Shown: one piece after another, positions 26,841 through 35,782 of the stretch
Layout of the letters: every line of letters begins with the position of its first letter
Position numbering within the stretch: the stretch's first letter is position 1
Assembly: GCF_000308295.2 (NCBI RefSeq)
Contig: NZ_HG326652.1
Coordinates: 2,081,732-2,145,731, forward strand
DNA: 64,000 bases
Direction of reading: 5' to 3'
From: Afipia birgiae 34632
Lineage (GTDB): Bacteria > Pseudomonadota > Alphaproteobacteria > Rhizobiales > Xanthobacteraceae
Made by a program: the position numbers and the translations under genes
Notes under the pieces: model-generated
What the model was told of the DNA's origin: nothing
Seen by the model: only the letters and a program-made list of their open reading frames with translations
Databases searched by the model: none

Positions 26841-28034
26841 TCAATTGCGCGGCGGCTGCGCGGGAATCGGTGGCGGCGGATCGGCCGAGATCGCGACGGC
26901 CGAGCCGGACTGCAGCTTGAGCTGTCCAACAGCGACAACACGGTCGCCCGGCTTTACCCCACTCAAAATGACGACCCGCCCGTGAACACGAGGACCGGTC
27001 TTCACAAAGGTCCGGTCCGTCTTCAGCGATGCTTTCCCGTCCGCATCCTTGGTTTCGGTGATCAGCCAGACGGAATCGCCGTAGAGGGTGTAGTCGACGG
27101 CGGTCTCAGGCACCGTGACCACCGCCGGCTTCGGCGGCAGTTCAACCGTCGTGGTCGCGAACATGCCGGGCTGCAGGATACGATCCGGGTTCGCCAGCGT
27201 GGCCTGAATCCTTACGTTGCGGGTGTCGGCGCTGATCTGCGGCTCAATGGTTGTGATCCTGCCCTCGAAGGTCCTGCCCGGATAGGCGTCCACAACGATG
27301 CGAACGGTCTGACCGACATTGAGAACCGCGCGGTCCTTTTCAGTCGCCGTGAAGTTCAGGAACAGCTGTGACAGATCGGTCAACGAGACGATCTGCGTTC
27401 CGGCGCTCAGATACTGACCGAGTTCGACCATACGCACACCGAGATCGCCGTCGAACGGCGCCTTGATCCGCTTTTGCGAAATGATCGCTTCGGTCTTGGC
27501 AACCGCCGCCTGAGCCTGATCGAAAGCCGCCTGCGACTGATCGACCGTTGCCTGCGGGCCGAAACTCTTCGCCGCCAGCGCCTTGGCGCGATCGAGCGCC
27601 AGCGAGGCCGCAAGCGTCTGTGCCTTGTAGCTGGCAAGATCGCTCTGGTCGGGGGCATCGAAAATCTGGATAAGCGGATCGCCCGCCTTCACTTTCGTGC
27701 CTGCCGTGAACAAAATCTCGGTGACACGGCCGCTGACGTCAGTCGTGACGTTGACCTGATGAACCGCGGCGAGATCGCCTACGCCTGTCAGCAGATTCGG
27801 CAGCACTTCCGACTTGGCTTCGACAGCACTGACATTGGTCGGTGGCGGCTTCATGCTGGCGAAGAATTTCTTGATGCCTTCGCTGCGCAGATGATTGAAG
27901 CCGACAATAACCACCAGCAACAGCACGAGTGCGCCGCCAATGATGATCATCCAACGCCGCATGCGCACCGGCTTATGCGGGATCTTTTCGCCTGACGAAG
28001 GCGTTTGATGAGAGGGTGAGCTCTTGGCGTCCAT
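26841..28034 (-). CDS. RND efflux periplasmic adaptor (membrane fusion protein)
   Basis: A HlyD/AcrA-type adaptor of 397 residues. The frame is open to 28148, but that extension lies inside the tetR gene. The ATG at 28034, two bases after the tetR stop, is the sensible start (MDAKSSPSHQTPSSGEK). A cytoplasmic basic region precedes one transmembrane anchor at about 28-45. The mature part has the lipoyl-like half motifs (VTTDVSGRVTEILFTAGTKVKAGDPLIQIFD and IKAPFDGDLGVRMVELGQYLSAGTQIVSLTD) around a coiled-coil of Ala/Lys/Gln-rich helices. It links the RND pump to an outer-membrane channel. Confidence 0.9.
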   Translation of the reverse strand: MDAKSSPSHQTPSSGEKIPHKPVRMRRWMIIIGGALVLLLVVIVGFNHLRSEGIKKFFASMKPPPTNVSAVEAKSEVLPNLLTGVGDLAAVHQVNVTTDVSGRVTEILFTAGTKVKAGDPLIQIFDAPDQSDLASYKAQTLAASLALDRAKALAAKSFGPQATVDQSQAAFDQAQAAVAKTEAIISQKRIKAPFDGDLGVRMVELGQYLSAGTQIVSLTDLSQLFLNFTATEKDRAVLNVGQTVRIVVDAYPGRTFEGRITTIEPQISADTRNVRIQATLANPDRILQPGMFATTTVELPPKPAVVTVPETAVDYTLYGDSVWLITETKDADGKASLKTDRTFVKTGPRVHGRVVILSGVKPGDRVVAVGQLKLQSGSAVAISADPPPPIPAQPPRN

Positions 28035-28036
28035 GT

Positions 28037-28738
28037 TTATGCACTTTCCGCAATCCGGACCGCCGCATCCGAGAGCGGTGGAACGGTATCCAAATAAGAA
28101 GCGATAGCCTGGCTGTTCATTCCGATTCCCCGAAGAATGAACTGGCAAATATAACGTTCGAAGTCCGGCGCACTTGGATAGTCCAGCGAGGGAGTCGCGG
28201 GAAGCCTTGTCAGGGCAATCATGTGAACAATTTGATGCGCGAACCAGAAAAGATTGAGCGGTTCACCCTCCACTCGCTCCGCGTCACCAGTAGCGATGGC
28301 GCTTTCAAGCGAGGCATTAAAGATGGGACCGATCAGATCTCCGATCTTGTCATAGAGCACCCTTGCAAATTCACCGTCGTTCAACTGGCTCGAGATCAAC
28401 AGCCTGATTCGCTGCGCATCTTCCTGATCCGGCTCGTCCGGAGCGCGCATGAAATGCACGACCATCTCGCGGATCAAAATGACGAGCGTCTCCGTCGAGG
28501 GCTTCAGCTCGCGCAGCCGAAGCAATTCCGGATCAGCCTCGCAGGCCTCCGCAAGTATCTCTGCATAGAGTGCGGCTTTAGTAGGGAAATGCTTGAACAG
28601 CAGTCCCTCCGAGATACCTGCGGCACGCGCGACACTTCGCGTCGTCGTCCCTGCAAAACCGTACAGGGCGAAACAACCTTTGGCCGCCTCCAGGATCTGC
28701 TCCCGGCGGAGATCGCCTGTGAGTCTGAGGGTGCTCAT
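28037..28738 (-). CDS. TetR-family regulator of the RND efflux operon
   Basis: A 233-residue TetR/AcrR regulator. The helix-turn-helix is RREQILEAAKGCFALYGFAGTTTRSVARAAGISEGLLFKHFPTKAALYAEIL (about 9-60), followed by a variable ligand-binding domain. It is the first gene of its operon, so it most likely represses itself and the pump genes. A 16-base palindrome 26 bases upstream is the obvious operator. The ATG at 28738 has no Shine-Dalgarno and overlaps, as ATGA, the stop codon of a seven-codon reading frame created by a 20-bp duplication. Its stop is two bases from the adaptor start. Confidence 0.9.
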   Translation of the reverse strand: MSTLRLTGDLRREQILEAAKGCFALYGFAGTTTRSVARAAGISEGLLFKHFPTKAALYAEILAEACEADPELLRLRELKPSTETLVILIREMVVHFMRAPDEPDQEDAQRIRLLISSQLNDGEFARVLYDKIGDLIGPIFNASLESAIATGDAERVEGEPLNLFWFAHQIVHMIALTRLPATPSLDYPSAPDFERYICQFILRGIGMNSQAIASYLDTVPPLSDAAVRIAESA

Positions 28739-28759
28739 GTGAGTCTGAGGGTGCTCATG
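28720..28759 (-). repeat. 20-bp perfect tandem duplication over the tetR start, forming a seven-codon minicistron
   Basis: TGAGTCTGAGGGTGCTCATG occurs at 28720-28739 and again, immediately adjacent, at 28740-28759. Each copy holds the reverse complement of the tetR start region. Because 20 is not a multiple of three, the upstream copy is out of frame. Its ATG at 28758 reads M-S-T-L-R-L-T then TGA at 28737-28735, and that stop overlaps the true tetR ATG (28738-28736) in the ATGA pattern typical of translational coupling. Whether it is translated is not known. Confidence 0.7.
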
Positions 28760-28763
28760 CGGC

Positions 28764-28779
28764 GTGAGTAAGCACTCAC
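28764..28779. promoter_or_regulatory. Candidate TetR operator palindrome
   Basis: GTGAGT (28764-28769), spacer AAGC, ACTCAC (28774-28779) is a perfect inverted repeat. Its size and position suit a TetR-dimer operator, directly upstream of the tetR-MFP-RND operon. Binding by the adjacent TetR is inferred from position and symmetry. Confidence 0.65.
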
Positions 28780-29144
28780 TTAGCCTAAAGTCAACTGGAT
28801 TTGCTGCAATGCAGTGCGCATTTCAGCCACAATCGCGGCATCCGGCCTTCGCCTCTTGGCACGTCTGGATCACACCGCGCAGCACATTGTTCAAGAACGG
28901 CAGATACAGGCAGCCAGTGGCTGACCATAGCGACGTTCCTGCCATGTGAATTGTTCCGCGCCTCCTCTCCGCGCCTGCCCGAAAGCAGGCTTTGCCCTTT
29001 GGGTGTTGATCTCTCATCGTTCCCAGAACGAGGTCTTGCCTAAATCGGGCAAACCCGCCTCAATGCGCACCAACGAATGGCCCCCGCCCAAGCGGGAAGG
29101 CCGCTAAGGCCCGCAATGAAACAGGGCCACGAGGGGGAGATGCT
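28780..29144. other. Gap between the tetR promoter and the TRAP permease gene
   Basis: No convincing gene is seen here on either strand. The segment must hold the TRAP operon promoter near its right end, where GAGGGGGAGATGC just before the ATG at 29145 supplies a strong Shine-Dalgarno. A weak inverted repeat (TTGCC/GGCAA around 29036-29052) is the only other structure I noticed. Confidence 0.6.
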
Positions 29145-31160
29145 ATGACCACGGTAAATTCACCGCCGGGCAATGACCCGACGGTCATTTCCGATGAGGC
29201 TTTGCGCAAGGCTGAGGAATTCATCGAAGCGGATGAAGGCGCGACCAACAGGCTCGGCGGGCTGGCGGGCCAGGCTGTCACCTACATCGCCATCGCGATG
29301 AGCCTGTTTCATCTCTATGCGGCCTACGCGATCGTTCCGACGCAGGAGCTTCGCTACACCCACGTCGCGTTCACGCTGCTGCTCTCCTTCCTGCTGTTTC
29401 CGCTGGCCGCGCGCTTCCGTAACCGCGTGCGCTGGTGGGACGTACTTCCCGGCATTCTCGCCATCGCAACCATCGTTTACGCTCTGTGGGGCGGCGACGA
29501 TTTCACCGACCGCGCCACGACGCCCGACCGCTGGGACGTGATCGTCGGCGTGATTTTCATCGTCCTCGTCCTCGAAGCGACACGCCGCACCACCGGCGCG
29601 ATCATGCCCGTGGTCGCCATCTTGTTCATCGCCTACGCGATGCTCGGTCCATATTTCCCCGCGCCCTGGACACATCGCGCTTACGATCTGTCGCGGCTTG
29701 TTGGCCACCTCTTCATCACGCTCGAGGGCATCTTTGGCGTCGCTGTCGATGTGTCCGCGACACTCATTATCCTGTTCACGATCTTCGGGGCGTTTCTCCA
29801 GCAATCGGGCGCCGGAAAATTCTTCATCGACTTCTCGCTGGCGATGATGGGCGGCAAGCCGAACAGCGCCGGACGCACCGTGGTCTTGTCGTCGTTCTTG
29901 CTCGGCGGGCCGTCGGGATCTGGCGTCGCCACGACCGTGATGATCGGCACAGTCGCGTATCCGATGATGAAGAAGGCCGGCTTCGAGAAAAACGCGGCCG
30001 GCGGCCTTCTCGCCGCGGGCGGGCTCGGCGCCATCCTGTCGCCGCCAGTGCTGGGCGCTGCGGCGTTCCTGATCGCGGAGTTTCTCAAGATCAGCTATCT
30101 CGACGTGATCTGGATGGCCACCATCCCGACCTGTCTCTATTATCTCTCGCTGCTGATCATGGTCGAACTCGACGCCAAGCGCTTCCATGCGCGTGACGTC
30201 AACTTCACACCGGAGATGTCGCTCGGCGCAATGACCAAGCGCTACGGCTTCCACTTCATCTCGCTCGTCGCCGTCGTGGTCTTCATGGTGATCGGCTACT
30301 CGCCGGCATTGTCGGTGTTCTATGCGATCATCACAACGTTCCTGCTCAGCTTCCTGCGCAAGGACACAGCGCTGATGCCGCCGAAGCTGAAGCGTGCGCT
30401 GGCTGACGGCTCGATCGGCGCACTGAATGCCGCAACCACTTGCGCGTGCGCCGGCATCGTCGTCGGCATCGTCACTCTGACCGGCCTTGGCCTGAAGTTC
30501 TCGTCGATCGTGATTTCTTACGCCGGCGGCAGTCTGCTGCTGACGGCGATCTACACGTCGCTGATCGTCTGGATCATCGGCCTCGCCGTACCTGTCACCG
30601 CGTCCTACATCATCTGCGCGGTGATCGCGGCCCCTGCCCTGATCAAGCTCGGCGTGCCGGACTACGCCGCGCATATGTTCATCTTCTATTACGCGGTGCT
30701 CTCGGAGGTCTCGCCGCCGACCGCGCTCTCGCCGTTCGCGGCAGCCGCCATCACCGGCGGCGATCCCTACAAGACCACGCTGCAATCGTGGAAATATACG
30801 CTGCCGGCATTCCTGGTGCCATTCGTGTTCGTGCTCGACCCGCAGGGCGTTGGACTGCTGCTCAACATTCCTAAGGGTGGTTCGTGGGTCGACATCTTCG
30901 AAATCACCCTCAAGACCACGCTCGGTTTGATGGCGCTAGCGGCCGCAGCGCAAGGCTGGGTCCTCCGGCATACCACCCTGATCGAGCGCGGACTGTTGGT
31001 GCTGTCCGGTCTCCTGCTCGTGTTTCCGAGCCTGATCGAAGCACTGATCGAAGCGGCGATTGGTCGCGATATCTCTTATACTTATGTACCCGGCGTCCTG
31101 ATCGGATTGGGGGTATTGTTATGGCAGGCAAAGGGGCCGGCGCTTCAACGACCGGCCTGA
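29145..31160 (+). CDS. TRAP transporter permease, fused small and large subunits (TAXI type)
   Basis: A 671-residue membrane protein in which the small (DctQ-like, 4 TM) and large (DctM-like, 12 TM) TRAP subunits are joined, the usual form for TAXI-type TRAP systems. The N-terminal about 30 residues are cytoplasmic and acidic. Typical DctM segments are FLLGGPSGSGVATTVMIGTVAYPMMKKAGFEKNAAGGLLAAGGLGAILSPPVLGAAAFLIAEFL and the IIGLAVPVTASYIICAVIAAPALIKLGVPDYAAHMFIFYYAVLSEVSPPTALSPFAAAAITGG region. It would drive sodium- or proton-coupled uptake of an organic anion delivered by the binding protein encoded 22 bases downstream. The substrate is unknown. Confidence 0.93.
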   Translation: MTTVNSPPGNDPTVISDEALRKAEEFIEADEGATNRLGGLAGQAVTYIAIAMSLFHLYAAYAIVPTQELRYTHVAFTLLLSFLLFPLAARFRNRVRWWDVLPGILAIATIVYALWGGDDFTDRATTPDRWDVIVGVIFIVLVLEATRRTTGAIMPVVAILFIAYAMLGPYFPAPWTHRAYDLSRLVGHLFITLEGIFGVAVDVSATLIILFTIFGAFLQQSGAGKFFIDFSLAMMGGKPNSAGRTVVLSSFLLGGPSGSGVATTVMIGTVAYPMMKKAGFEKNAAGGLLAAGGLGAILSPPVLGAAAFLIAEFLKISYLDVIWMATIPTCLYYLSLLIMVELDAKRFHARDVNFTPEMSLGAMTKRYGFHFISLVAVVVFMVIGYSPALSVFYAIITTFLLSFLRKDTALMPPKLKRALADGSIGALNAATTCACAGIVVGIVTLTGLGLKFSSIVISYAGGSLLLTAIYTSLIVWIIGLAVPVTASYIICAVIAAPALIKLGVPDYAAHMFIFYYAVLSEVSPPTALSPFAAAAITGGDPYKTTLQSWKYTLPAFLVPFVFVLDPQGVGLLLNIPKGGSWVDIFEITLKTTLGLMALAAAAQGWVLRHTTLIERGLLVLSGLLLVFPSLIEALIEAAIGRDISYTYVPGVLIGLGVLLWQAKGPALQRPA

Positions 31161-31182
31161 AGATTCAACAGGGAGAACTGGA

Positions 31183-32151
31183 ATGAAAAGAACAACAAAA
31201 ATCGCTGCGGTGCTTGCCGTCGCGTTGTCCGCTGGGCTGGCGCTGACTGCCCACGCACAGCAGAAGACAATGGCGATCGGAACAGGCGGTACCGGCGGCG
31301 TATATTATCCGCTCGGCGGCGCCATCGCCAACGTGCTGTCGAAGAACCTGCCGAACGTGCAGGCTACAGCCGAAGTCACCGGCGGTTCTATCGACAACCT
31401 CAAGCTCATCGGCACCGGGAAAAACGAACTCGGCTTCACGATGGCCGACGCGGCGCTCGACGCCTACAAGGGCGAAGACAAGTTCAAGAGCGGAAAGATT
31501 CCGCTGCAGGCACTTCTCGTCGTCTATCCGAACCGCATGCATGTCGTGACCGTCGAGAGCACCGGCATCAAGACCATGGCCGACCTCAAGGGCAAGCGCG
31601 TCTCCACCGGCTCACCCGGCGGCGCGACCGAAGTCATGGCGTTCCGTGTTATCGAGGCTGCCGGTCTCGACAAGGACAAGGACATGAAGCGCGAGCGTCT
31701 CGGCGTCGCCGAATCCGTCAACGCCATCAAGGACGGCAAGATTGACGCGTTCTTCTGGGTTGGCGGCATTCCGACAGCCTCGGTGACGGACCTCGCAGCC
31801 ACACCGGGCGTCAAGCTCAAGCTGATCGATCACGCCGACACCGTGGAAAAGATGAACGCGAAGTACGGCAAGCTCTACAGCGCGGGCATCATCAAGGCCG
31901 GATCGTATCCAGGCTACGACGTCGACAACAAGATGGCCGAGGTCTGGAACATCATCGTCACCGGCGACAAGATGAGCAATGACGAAGCCTACAACATCGT
32001 CAAGACGCTGGTGGAGAAGAAGGCCGATATCGTTGCCGTGCACAAGGAAGCGGAGAGCTTCTCGCTGGACAACCAGGTGCAGGACCGCTCCCCGGTGCCG
32101 TTCCATCCCGGCGCGATGAAATACTTCAAGGAAAAGGGCAAAGGCGGCTAG
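31183..32151 (+). CDS. TAXI-family TRAP transporter solute-binding protein
   Basis: A 322-residue periplasmic receptor with a clear Sec signal (MKRTTKIAAVLAVALSAGLALTAHAQQ, cleavage after AHA). The mature start TMAIGTGGTGGVYYPLGGAIANVLSKNLPNVQATAEVTGGSIDNLKLIGTGKNELGFTMAD is diagnostic of the TAXI family. KGKRVSTGSPGGATEVMAFRVIEAAGLD is the second family block. It follows the fused permease by 22 bases, with GGGAGAA as ribosome binding site, and precedes a good terminator. TAXI systems take up organic acids or amino acids such as glutamate; this ligand is not readable. Confidence 0.92.
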   Translation: MKRTTKIAAVLAVALSAGLALTAHAQQKTMAIGTGGTGGVYYPLGGAIANVLSKNLPNVQATAEVTGGSIDNLKLIGTGKNELGFTMADAALDAYKGEDKFKSGKIPLQALLVVYPNRMHVVTVESTGIKTMADLKGKRVSTGSPGGATEVMAFRVIEAAGLDKDKDMKRERLGVAESVNAIKDGKIDAFFWVGGIPTASVTDLAATPGVKLKLIDHADTVEKMNAKYGKLYSAGIIKAGSYPGYDVDNKMAEVWNIIVTGDKMSNDEAYNIVKTLVEKKADIVAVHKEAESFSLDNQVQDRSPVPFHPGAMKYFKEKGKGG

Positions 32152-32174
32152 GCCCAAGCCGAATTGCTTCGATG

Positions 32175-32200
32175 AACCCCGACCTCGCGCCGGGGTTTTT
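32175..32200 (+). terminator. Intrinsic terminator after the TRAP-TAXI operon
   Basis: AACCCCG (32175-32181) pairs with CGGGGTT (32191-32197), with further GC pairing in the loop and a T-run at 32196-32200. It lies 24 bases after the TAXI stop and also just beyond the 3' end of the convergent oxidoreductase gene. Confidence 0.8.
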
Positions 32201-32208
32201 CGTTGCGG

Positions 32209-33468
32209 CTATGGAGTTGCCTCCGGCGCATCGCGATCGATGGCGAAATCGTCGAACCACGGCTGATCGTTGCCGGCAATCGATGCCGCGATCATCCGCG
32301 ACGCGAGATAGCTGTAGGTGATGCCGTTGCCGCCGTAACCGAAAGCTGCGTGAATGCGCGGATGACCGGGAACGCGCCCGATCAGCGGCAGACCATCGGT
32401 TGTCGTTCCGAACGCGCCTGACCAGACAAACTCCGCGACCGGCTCTGCATGCGACCACAGCCCGTTAAGCCTGTGCAGGAGAGCCTCCGCCTTCGCCGGC
32501 ATCAACCGGTCGCGCGCTTCCGGCTCGATCACCTGATCGTCGTCCTCGCCGCCCATGATGATCCGGTTGTCGTTCGTCGTGCGTGCGTAACTGTAATTCT
32601 CCGAGGCTTCCCAGATCAGCGCGCCGTCGCGCCAAATTGCGCTGGCAGGCTGCGGGGGCGTTGCGACCGCCCAACTCGATGAAATCTTGTGAAGACTGGA
32701 GTCAAGAAAATCCGGCATCACGTAGCCGGTGGCGAGGACGACGTGCTTCGCCTCAATGAGGTGGCCGCTGTCGAGTTCGACGATGACCGCCTGCCCGCTG
32801 TTGTCATAATTTTCGGCACTGGCATCGAATATCCTGGTGCCATGCATCGTCGCCACATTCAGCAACGCCTGACACAGCAACAACGGGTCCGCATCCGCCG
32901 AACCTATCGAATGGATCGCAGCCTCCCGGTAGAGGCCGAACTTCTCCAGCAGGGTCAGGTGATCAAGATACTCCCCGGGCAGCCCGGCGCGCATGCGAAG
33001 CTCGTGTTCGGTTTTCAGTTCGCGCGCGCCGACCTTTCCTGCCGCAAGGTAAAGCGAGCGCTTGTGGCGCATGCCGCAGGCAAGGCTGTGCGTGTTCACC
33101 AGTTCGGCCAGCCCGCTAACCGCGCCAAAGCTCCGGCGATAGATGCCTGCGGCGCGCTCGAATCCATACATCGCTGTAAGATCGTTCAGGGAGCTGTCGA
33201 TCTCCCACAACAGCATGGCCGTGCTGGCGGTCGTACTGCCAAGGCCGGGGCGCTGCCGGTCGATGATGCAGACCTCATGGCCCTGCGCGGCGAGATGCTC
33301 GGCCGCCAGCGACCCTGTGATGCCCGCGCCGACAACCAGAATCTCGCAGCGGAAATCCCGGTCGACGAAGGGACGGACGGGCTGCACGAGCCGCTGGCTC
33401 CAGGGCGACCTGCCACCGCGCAAGTCGTTTTGCCGAACTCTCTCTGGATCGAACATCATTCGCTTCAA
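32209..33468 (-). CDS. FAD-dependent oxidoreductase (DAO family)
   Basis: A 419-residue flavoprotein with a dinucleotide-binding motif EILVVGAGITGSLAAEHLAAQGHEVCIIDRQ starting about residue 42. A central HVVLATGYVMP motif and a C-terminal GRVPGHPRIHAAFGYGGNGITYSYLASRMIA FAD-contact segment follow, the DAO/glycine-oxidase-like fold. It would oxidise an amine or amino acid with FAD in the cytoplasm. The first 30 residues (MKRMMFDPERVRQNDLRGGRSPW) precede the fold. It stands alone on the minus strand: a double-hairpin repeat separates it from tctA, and the TRAP operon converges on it. The substrate is unknown. Confidence 0.88.
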   Translation of the reverse strand: MKRMMFDPERVRQNDLRGGRSPWSQRLVQPVRPFVDRDFRCEILVVGAGITGSLAAEHLAAQGHEVCIIDRQRPGLGSTTASTAMLLWEIDSSLNDLTAMYGFERAAGIYRRSFGAVSGLAELVNTHSLACGMRHKRSLYLAAGKVGARELKTEHELRMRAGLPGEYLDHLTLLEKFGLYREAAIHSIGSADADPLLLCQALLNVATMHGTRIFDASAENYDNSGQAVIVELDSGHLIEAKHVVLATGYVMPDFLDSSLHKISSSWAVATPPQPASAIWRDGALIWEASENYSYARTTNDNRIIMGGEDDDQVIEPEARDRLMPAKAEALLHRLNGLWSHAEPVAEFVWSGAFGTTTDGLPLIGRVPGHPRIHAAFGYGGNGITYSYLASRMIAASIAGNDQPWFDDFAIDRDAPEATP

Positions 33469-33542
33469 TCATGGGCTGGAAACGGCACTCCCCTGTGCCG
33501 CAGCCATGATGACGCCGGAACGTGGCAAAAGTTCCTTTCGCG

Positions 33543-33703
33543 AGTGTCCCGAATCCGAAGTTCGCTTCATGCTGCAGCAGCTCCCATAGCGAACTTCAGA
33601 TTCGAAAGGACACTAGCAGATATGATTCTAGTGGCTTTGGTTCGCAAGTCCGCAAACAGAGGGTGCGGTAACGGTGATGCGGACTTGCGGACCACCACAC
33701 TAG
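33543..33703. repeat. Twin large hairpins (palindromic intergenic element)
   Basis: Two consecutive imperfect inverted repeats fill the gap between the DAO gene and tctA. In the first, AGTGTCC (33543-33549) and GAATCCGAAGTTCGCT (33551-33566) face AGCGAACTTCAGATTC (33588-33603) and GGACACT (33608-33614). In the second, CTAGTG (33628-33633) and CGCAAGTCCGCA (33643-33654) face TGCGGACTTGCG (33678-33689) and CACTAG (33698-33703). ACTAG/CTAGT (33612-33616, 33628-33632) joins them. No open reading frame or T-run is present. This is probably a non-coding repeat or mobile palindromic element; family membership needs a genome search. Confidence 0.75.
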
Positions 33704-33706
33704 CCG

Positions 33707-35215
33707 TCAGGCCCCCTCATCCAGCGCGACCAGTTCGCGCTTCTTCCGCAGCGACGGCAGCAACGGCCCGATCAGCAGGATCGCAGCCGCCACCAGGCAG
33801 ATCGCCGAGATCGGACGCTGCACGAAGGTCATCAGATCGCCCTGCGACAGGATCAGGGACTTGCGCAGATTGTTCTCCAGCAGCGGCCCCAACACGAACG
33901 CCAGAACCAATGGGGCCGGCTCGTACCCGAATTTCCGCATCAGATAGCCGATGACGCCAAAGCCCACCATGACGTAGACATCGAAGACATTATTGCTGCT
34001 GCAATAGACGCCAACGATGGTGAACAGCAGGATCATCGGAAACAGCACATTGTAGGGCAATTTCAGCAACTGCACCCACATCCCGATCAGCGGCAGATTG
34101 AGGATCAGCAACATGATGTTGCCGATATACATGCTGGCGATGATGCCCCAGAACAAGCCGGGGTTCTGGGTGATCATCAATGGCCCCGGCTGAAGGCCAT
34201 GGATGACAAAGGCGCCGAGCAGCAGCGCCATCACAACGTTCGGCGGGATACCGAGTGTCATCAGCGGGATGAACGCGCCGCCGGCGGCTGCGTTGTTCGC
34301 CGCTTCCGGCCCCGCCACGCCCTCGATCGCGCCCTTGCCGAATCGCTCCGGCGTTTTCGACAGCCGCTTCTCCAGCGCATAGGACGCAAAGGACGCCACC
34401 ACCGCGCCGCCGCCCGGCAGAATGCCTAGAAAGAATCCGAGCAGCGTGCCGCGTCCGACAGGCCCGGCGCTCGCCTTCCATTCTTCTTTATTGGGCAGAA
34501 GCTGCGTGATCTTGGTCTCGATCACATCGCGCTTGATGACCTGCTCAATATTGATGAGCACCTCAGCCACACCGAACAGACCCATCACCACCGGCACCAG
34601 GCCGATGCCGTCGATCAGTTCGATCCGGCCAAATGTCAGCCGCGGCTGCGCCGTGATGCTGTCGAGGCCGATCAGCCCGAGCACGACGCCGATGCACGCC
34701 ATCAGCAGCGCCTTGGCCATCGATCCCTGGGTGAGGAACGTCAGCACCACGAGGCCAAGCACCATCAAGCTGAAGTATTCAGCCGGTCCGAAGGCTACCG
34801 CGACGTTTGCCAACGACGGCGCGATCAGCATCAATGCAATCAGCGAGAAAGTGCCCGCGATGAATGAACCAAGCGCGGAGATGCCGAGCGCCGGCCCGGC
34901 CCGACCCTGCTTCGCCATCTGGTGACCGTCGATACAGGTCACCACAGACGCCGCTTCGCCCGGAATGTTGACGAGAATCGACGTGGTCGAGCCGCCATAC
35001 ATCGAGCCGTAGTAAATGCCGGCCATCATGATGATGCCGGCCTCCGGCGTGCCGGACAGCGTCACCGGAAGCAGCAGCGACATCGCCGAAATCGGACCGA
35101 TGCCTGGCAGCACCCCGACCAGCGTGCCGATGAACACCCCGATGAAGCAGTAAAGCAGGTTGATCGGCTGAAGCGCGACGCCGAGACCGTGCGAGACGTT
35201 GACGAGAACATCCAT
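33707..35215 (-). CDS. tctA: Tripartite tricarboxylate transporter, large permease TctA
   Basis: A 502-residue membrane protein with about 12 hydrophobic segments. The TctA signature is [74 protein letters not shown] (about 37-110), repeated in part later as [25 protein letters not shown]. It forms the translocation channel for a carboxylate delivered by TctC, using an ion gradient. It follows tctB by 12 bases on the minus strand in the order tctC-tctB-tctA. The substrate is not identifiable; relatives carry citrate, other di/tricarboxylates or aromatic acids. Confidence 0.93.
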   Translation of the reverse strand: MDVLVNVSHGLGVALQPINLLYCFIGVFIGTLVGVLPGIGPISAMSLLLPVTLSGTPEAGIIMMAGIYYGSMYGGSTTSILVNIPGEAASVVTCIDGHQMAKQGRAGPALGISALGSFIAGTFSLIALMLIAPSLANVAVAFGPAEYFSLMVLGLVVLTFLTQGSMAKALLMACIGVVLGLIGLDSITAQPRLTFGRIELIDGIGLVPVVMGLFGVAEVLINIEQVIKRDVIETKITQLLPNKEEWKASAGPVGRGTLLGFFLGILPGGGAVVASFASYALEKRLSKTPERFGKGAIEGVAGPEAANNAAAGGAFIPLMTLGIPPNVVMALLLGAFVIHGLQPGPLMITQNPGLFWGIIASMYIGNIMLLILNLPLIGMWVQLLKLPYNVLFPMILLFTIVGVYCSSNNVFDVYVMVGFGVIGYLMRKFGYEPAPLVLAFVLGPLLENNLRKSLILSQGDLMTFVQRPISAICLVAAAILLIGPLLPSLRKKRELVALDEGA

Positions 35216-35227
35216 GAGCTTGCCCGA

Positions 35228-35713
35228 TCAGCCGATGTTGAAAATGCCCGAAGGCAACTGGATGAGCAGCGCATGCTTCAACACCCACCAGACCCCGAGC
35301 GGCGCAAGCACCGCGAGTGGGATCGCCAGCGTCCAGCGCACCGGATCGATCACCCGCAACAGCAGCAACAGCAGCGGGATCGACGACAGGAGAAAGCCGA
35401 GTGGCTGAAGAAGGGATGCGAACAGCGCGAGACATCCGATCACAACCAGCGGCTTGGTCCAGCGGGTTCCGGCCCACAGCGACCGGACAGTCGGGCCGCC
35501 TTCCGTTATCGCTGCGACAATAATCGACAGCGCGAACAGGCACATCAGGATGCCTGTGTAAAATAATACAAAACCTGATCCAGGGTCGTTGATGCTTCCG
35601 ATCTTGAGCTTATAGCCCGCCCAGATCACAAAAATGCCGAGCGCGAGGCCGACCAGCCCGCCCCACAATTCGGAATTGTTCAGCGCGACTTTCGCGCGGT
35701 CCGACTCTGCCAT
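35228..35713 (-). CDS. tctB: Tripartite tricarboxylate transporter, small permease TctB
   Basis: A 161-residue membrane protein with four hydrophobic segments, as usual for TctB. It contains the family-type WAGYKLKIGSINDPGSGFVLFYTGILMCLFALSIIVAAI near the N-terminus. It pairs with TctA. It lies 69 bases downstream of tctC and 12 bases upstream of tctA. The sequence of this subunit is poorly conserved, so its identification leans on membrane topology and gene order. Confidence 0.85.
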   Translation of the reverse strand: MAESDRAKVALNNSELWGGLVGLALGIFVIWAGYKLKIGSINDPGSGFVLFYTGILMCLFALSIIVAAITEGGPTVRSLWAGTRWTKPLVVIGCLALFASLLQPLGFLLSSIPLLLLLLRVIDPVRWTLAIPLAVLAPLGVWWVLKHALLIQLPSGIFNIG

Positions 35714-35782
35714 CGCCCACCTCCCCCAAACATCAGGTCAGGGCCCGCGGCAAGCGCGAGCCCTGCATTGAGCGCGCAGACC

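Noticed and set aside
29160-30785. 541-codon minus frame over the TRAP permease
   Set aside because: Rich in Arg/Asp/His from GC-rich antisense reading of hydrophobic codons; the plus strand gives a canonical fused TRAP permease.
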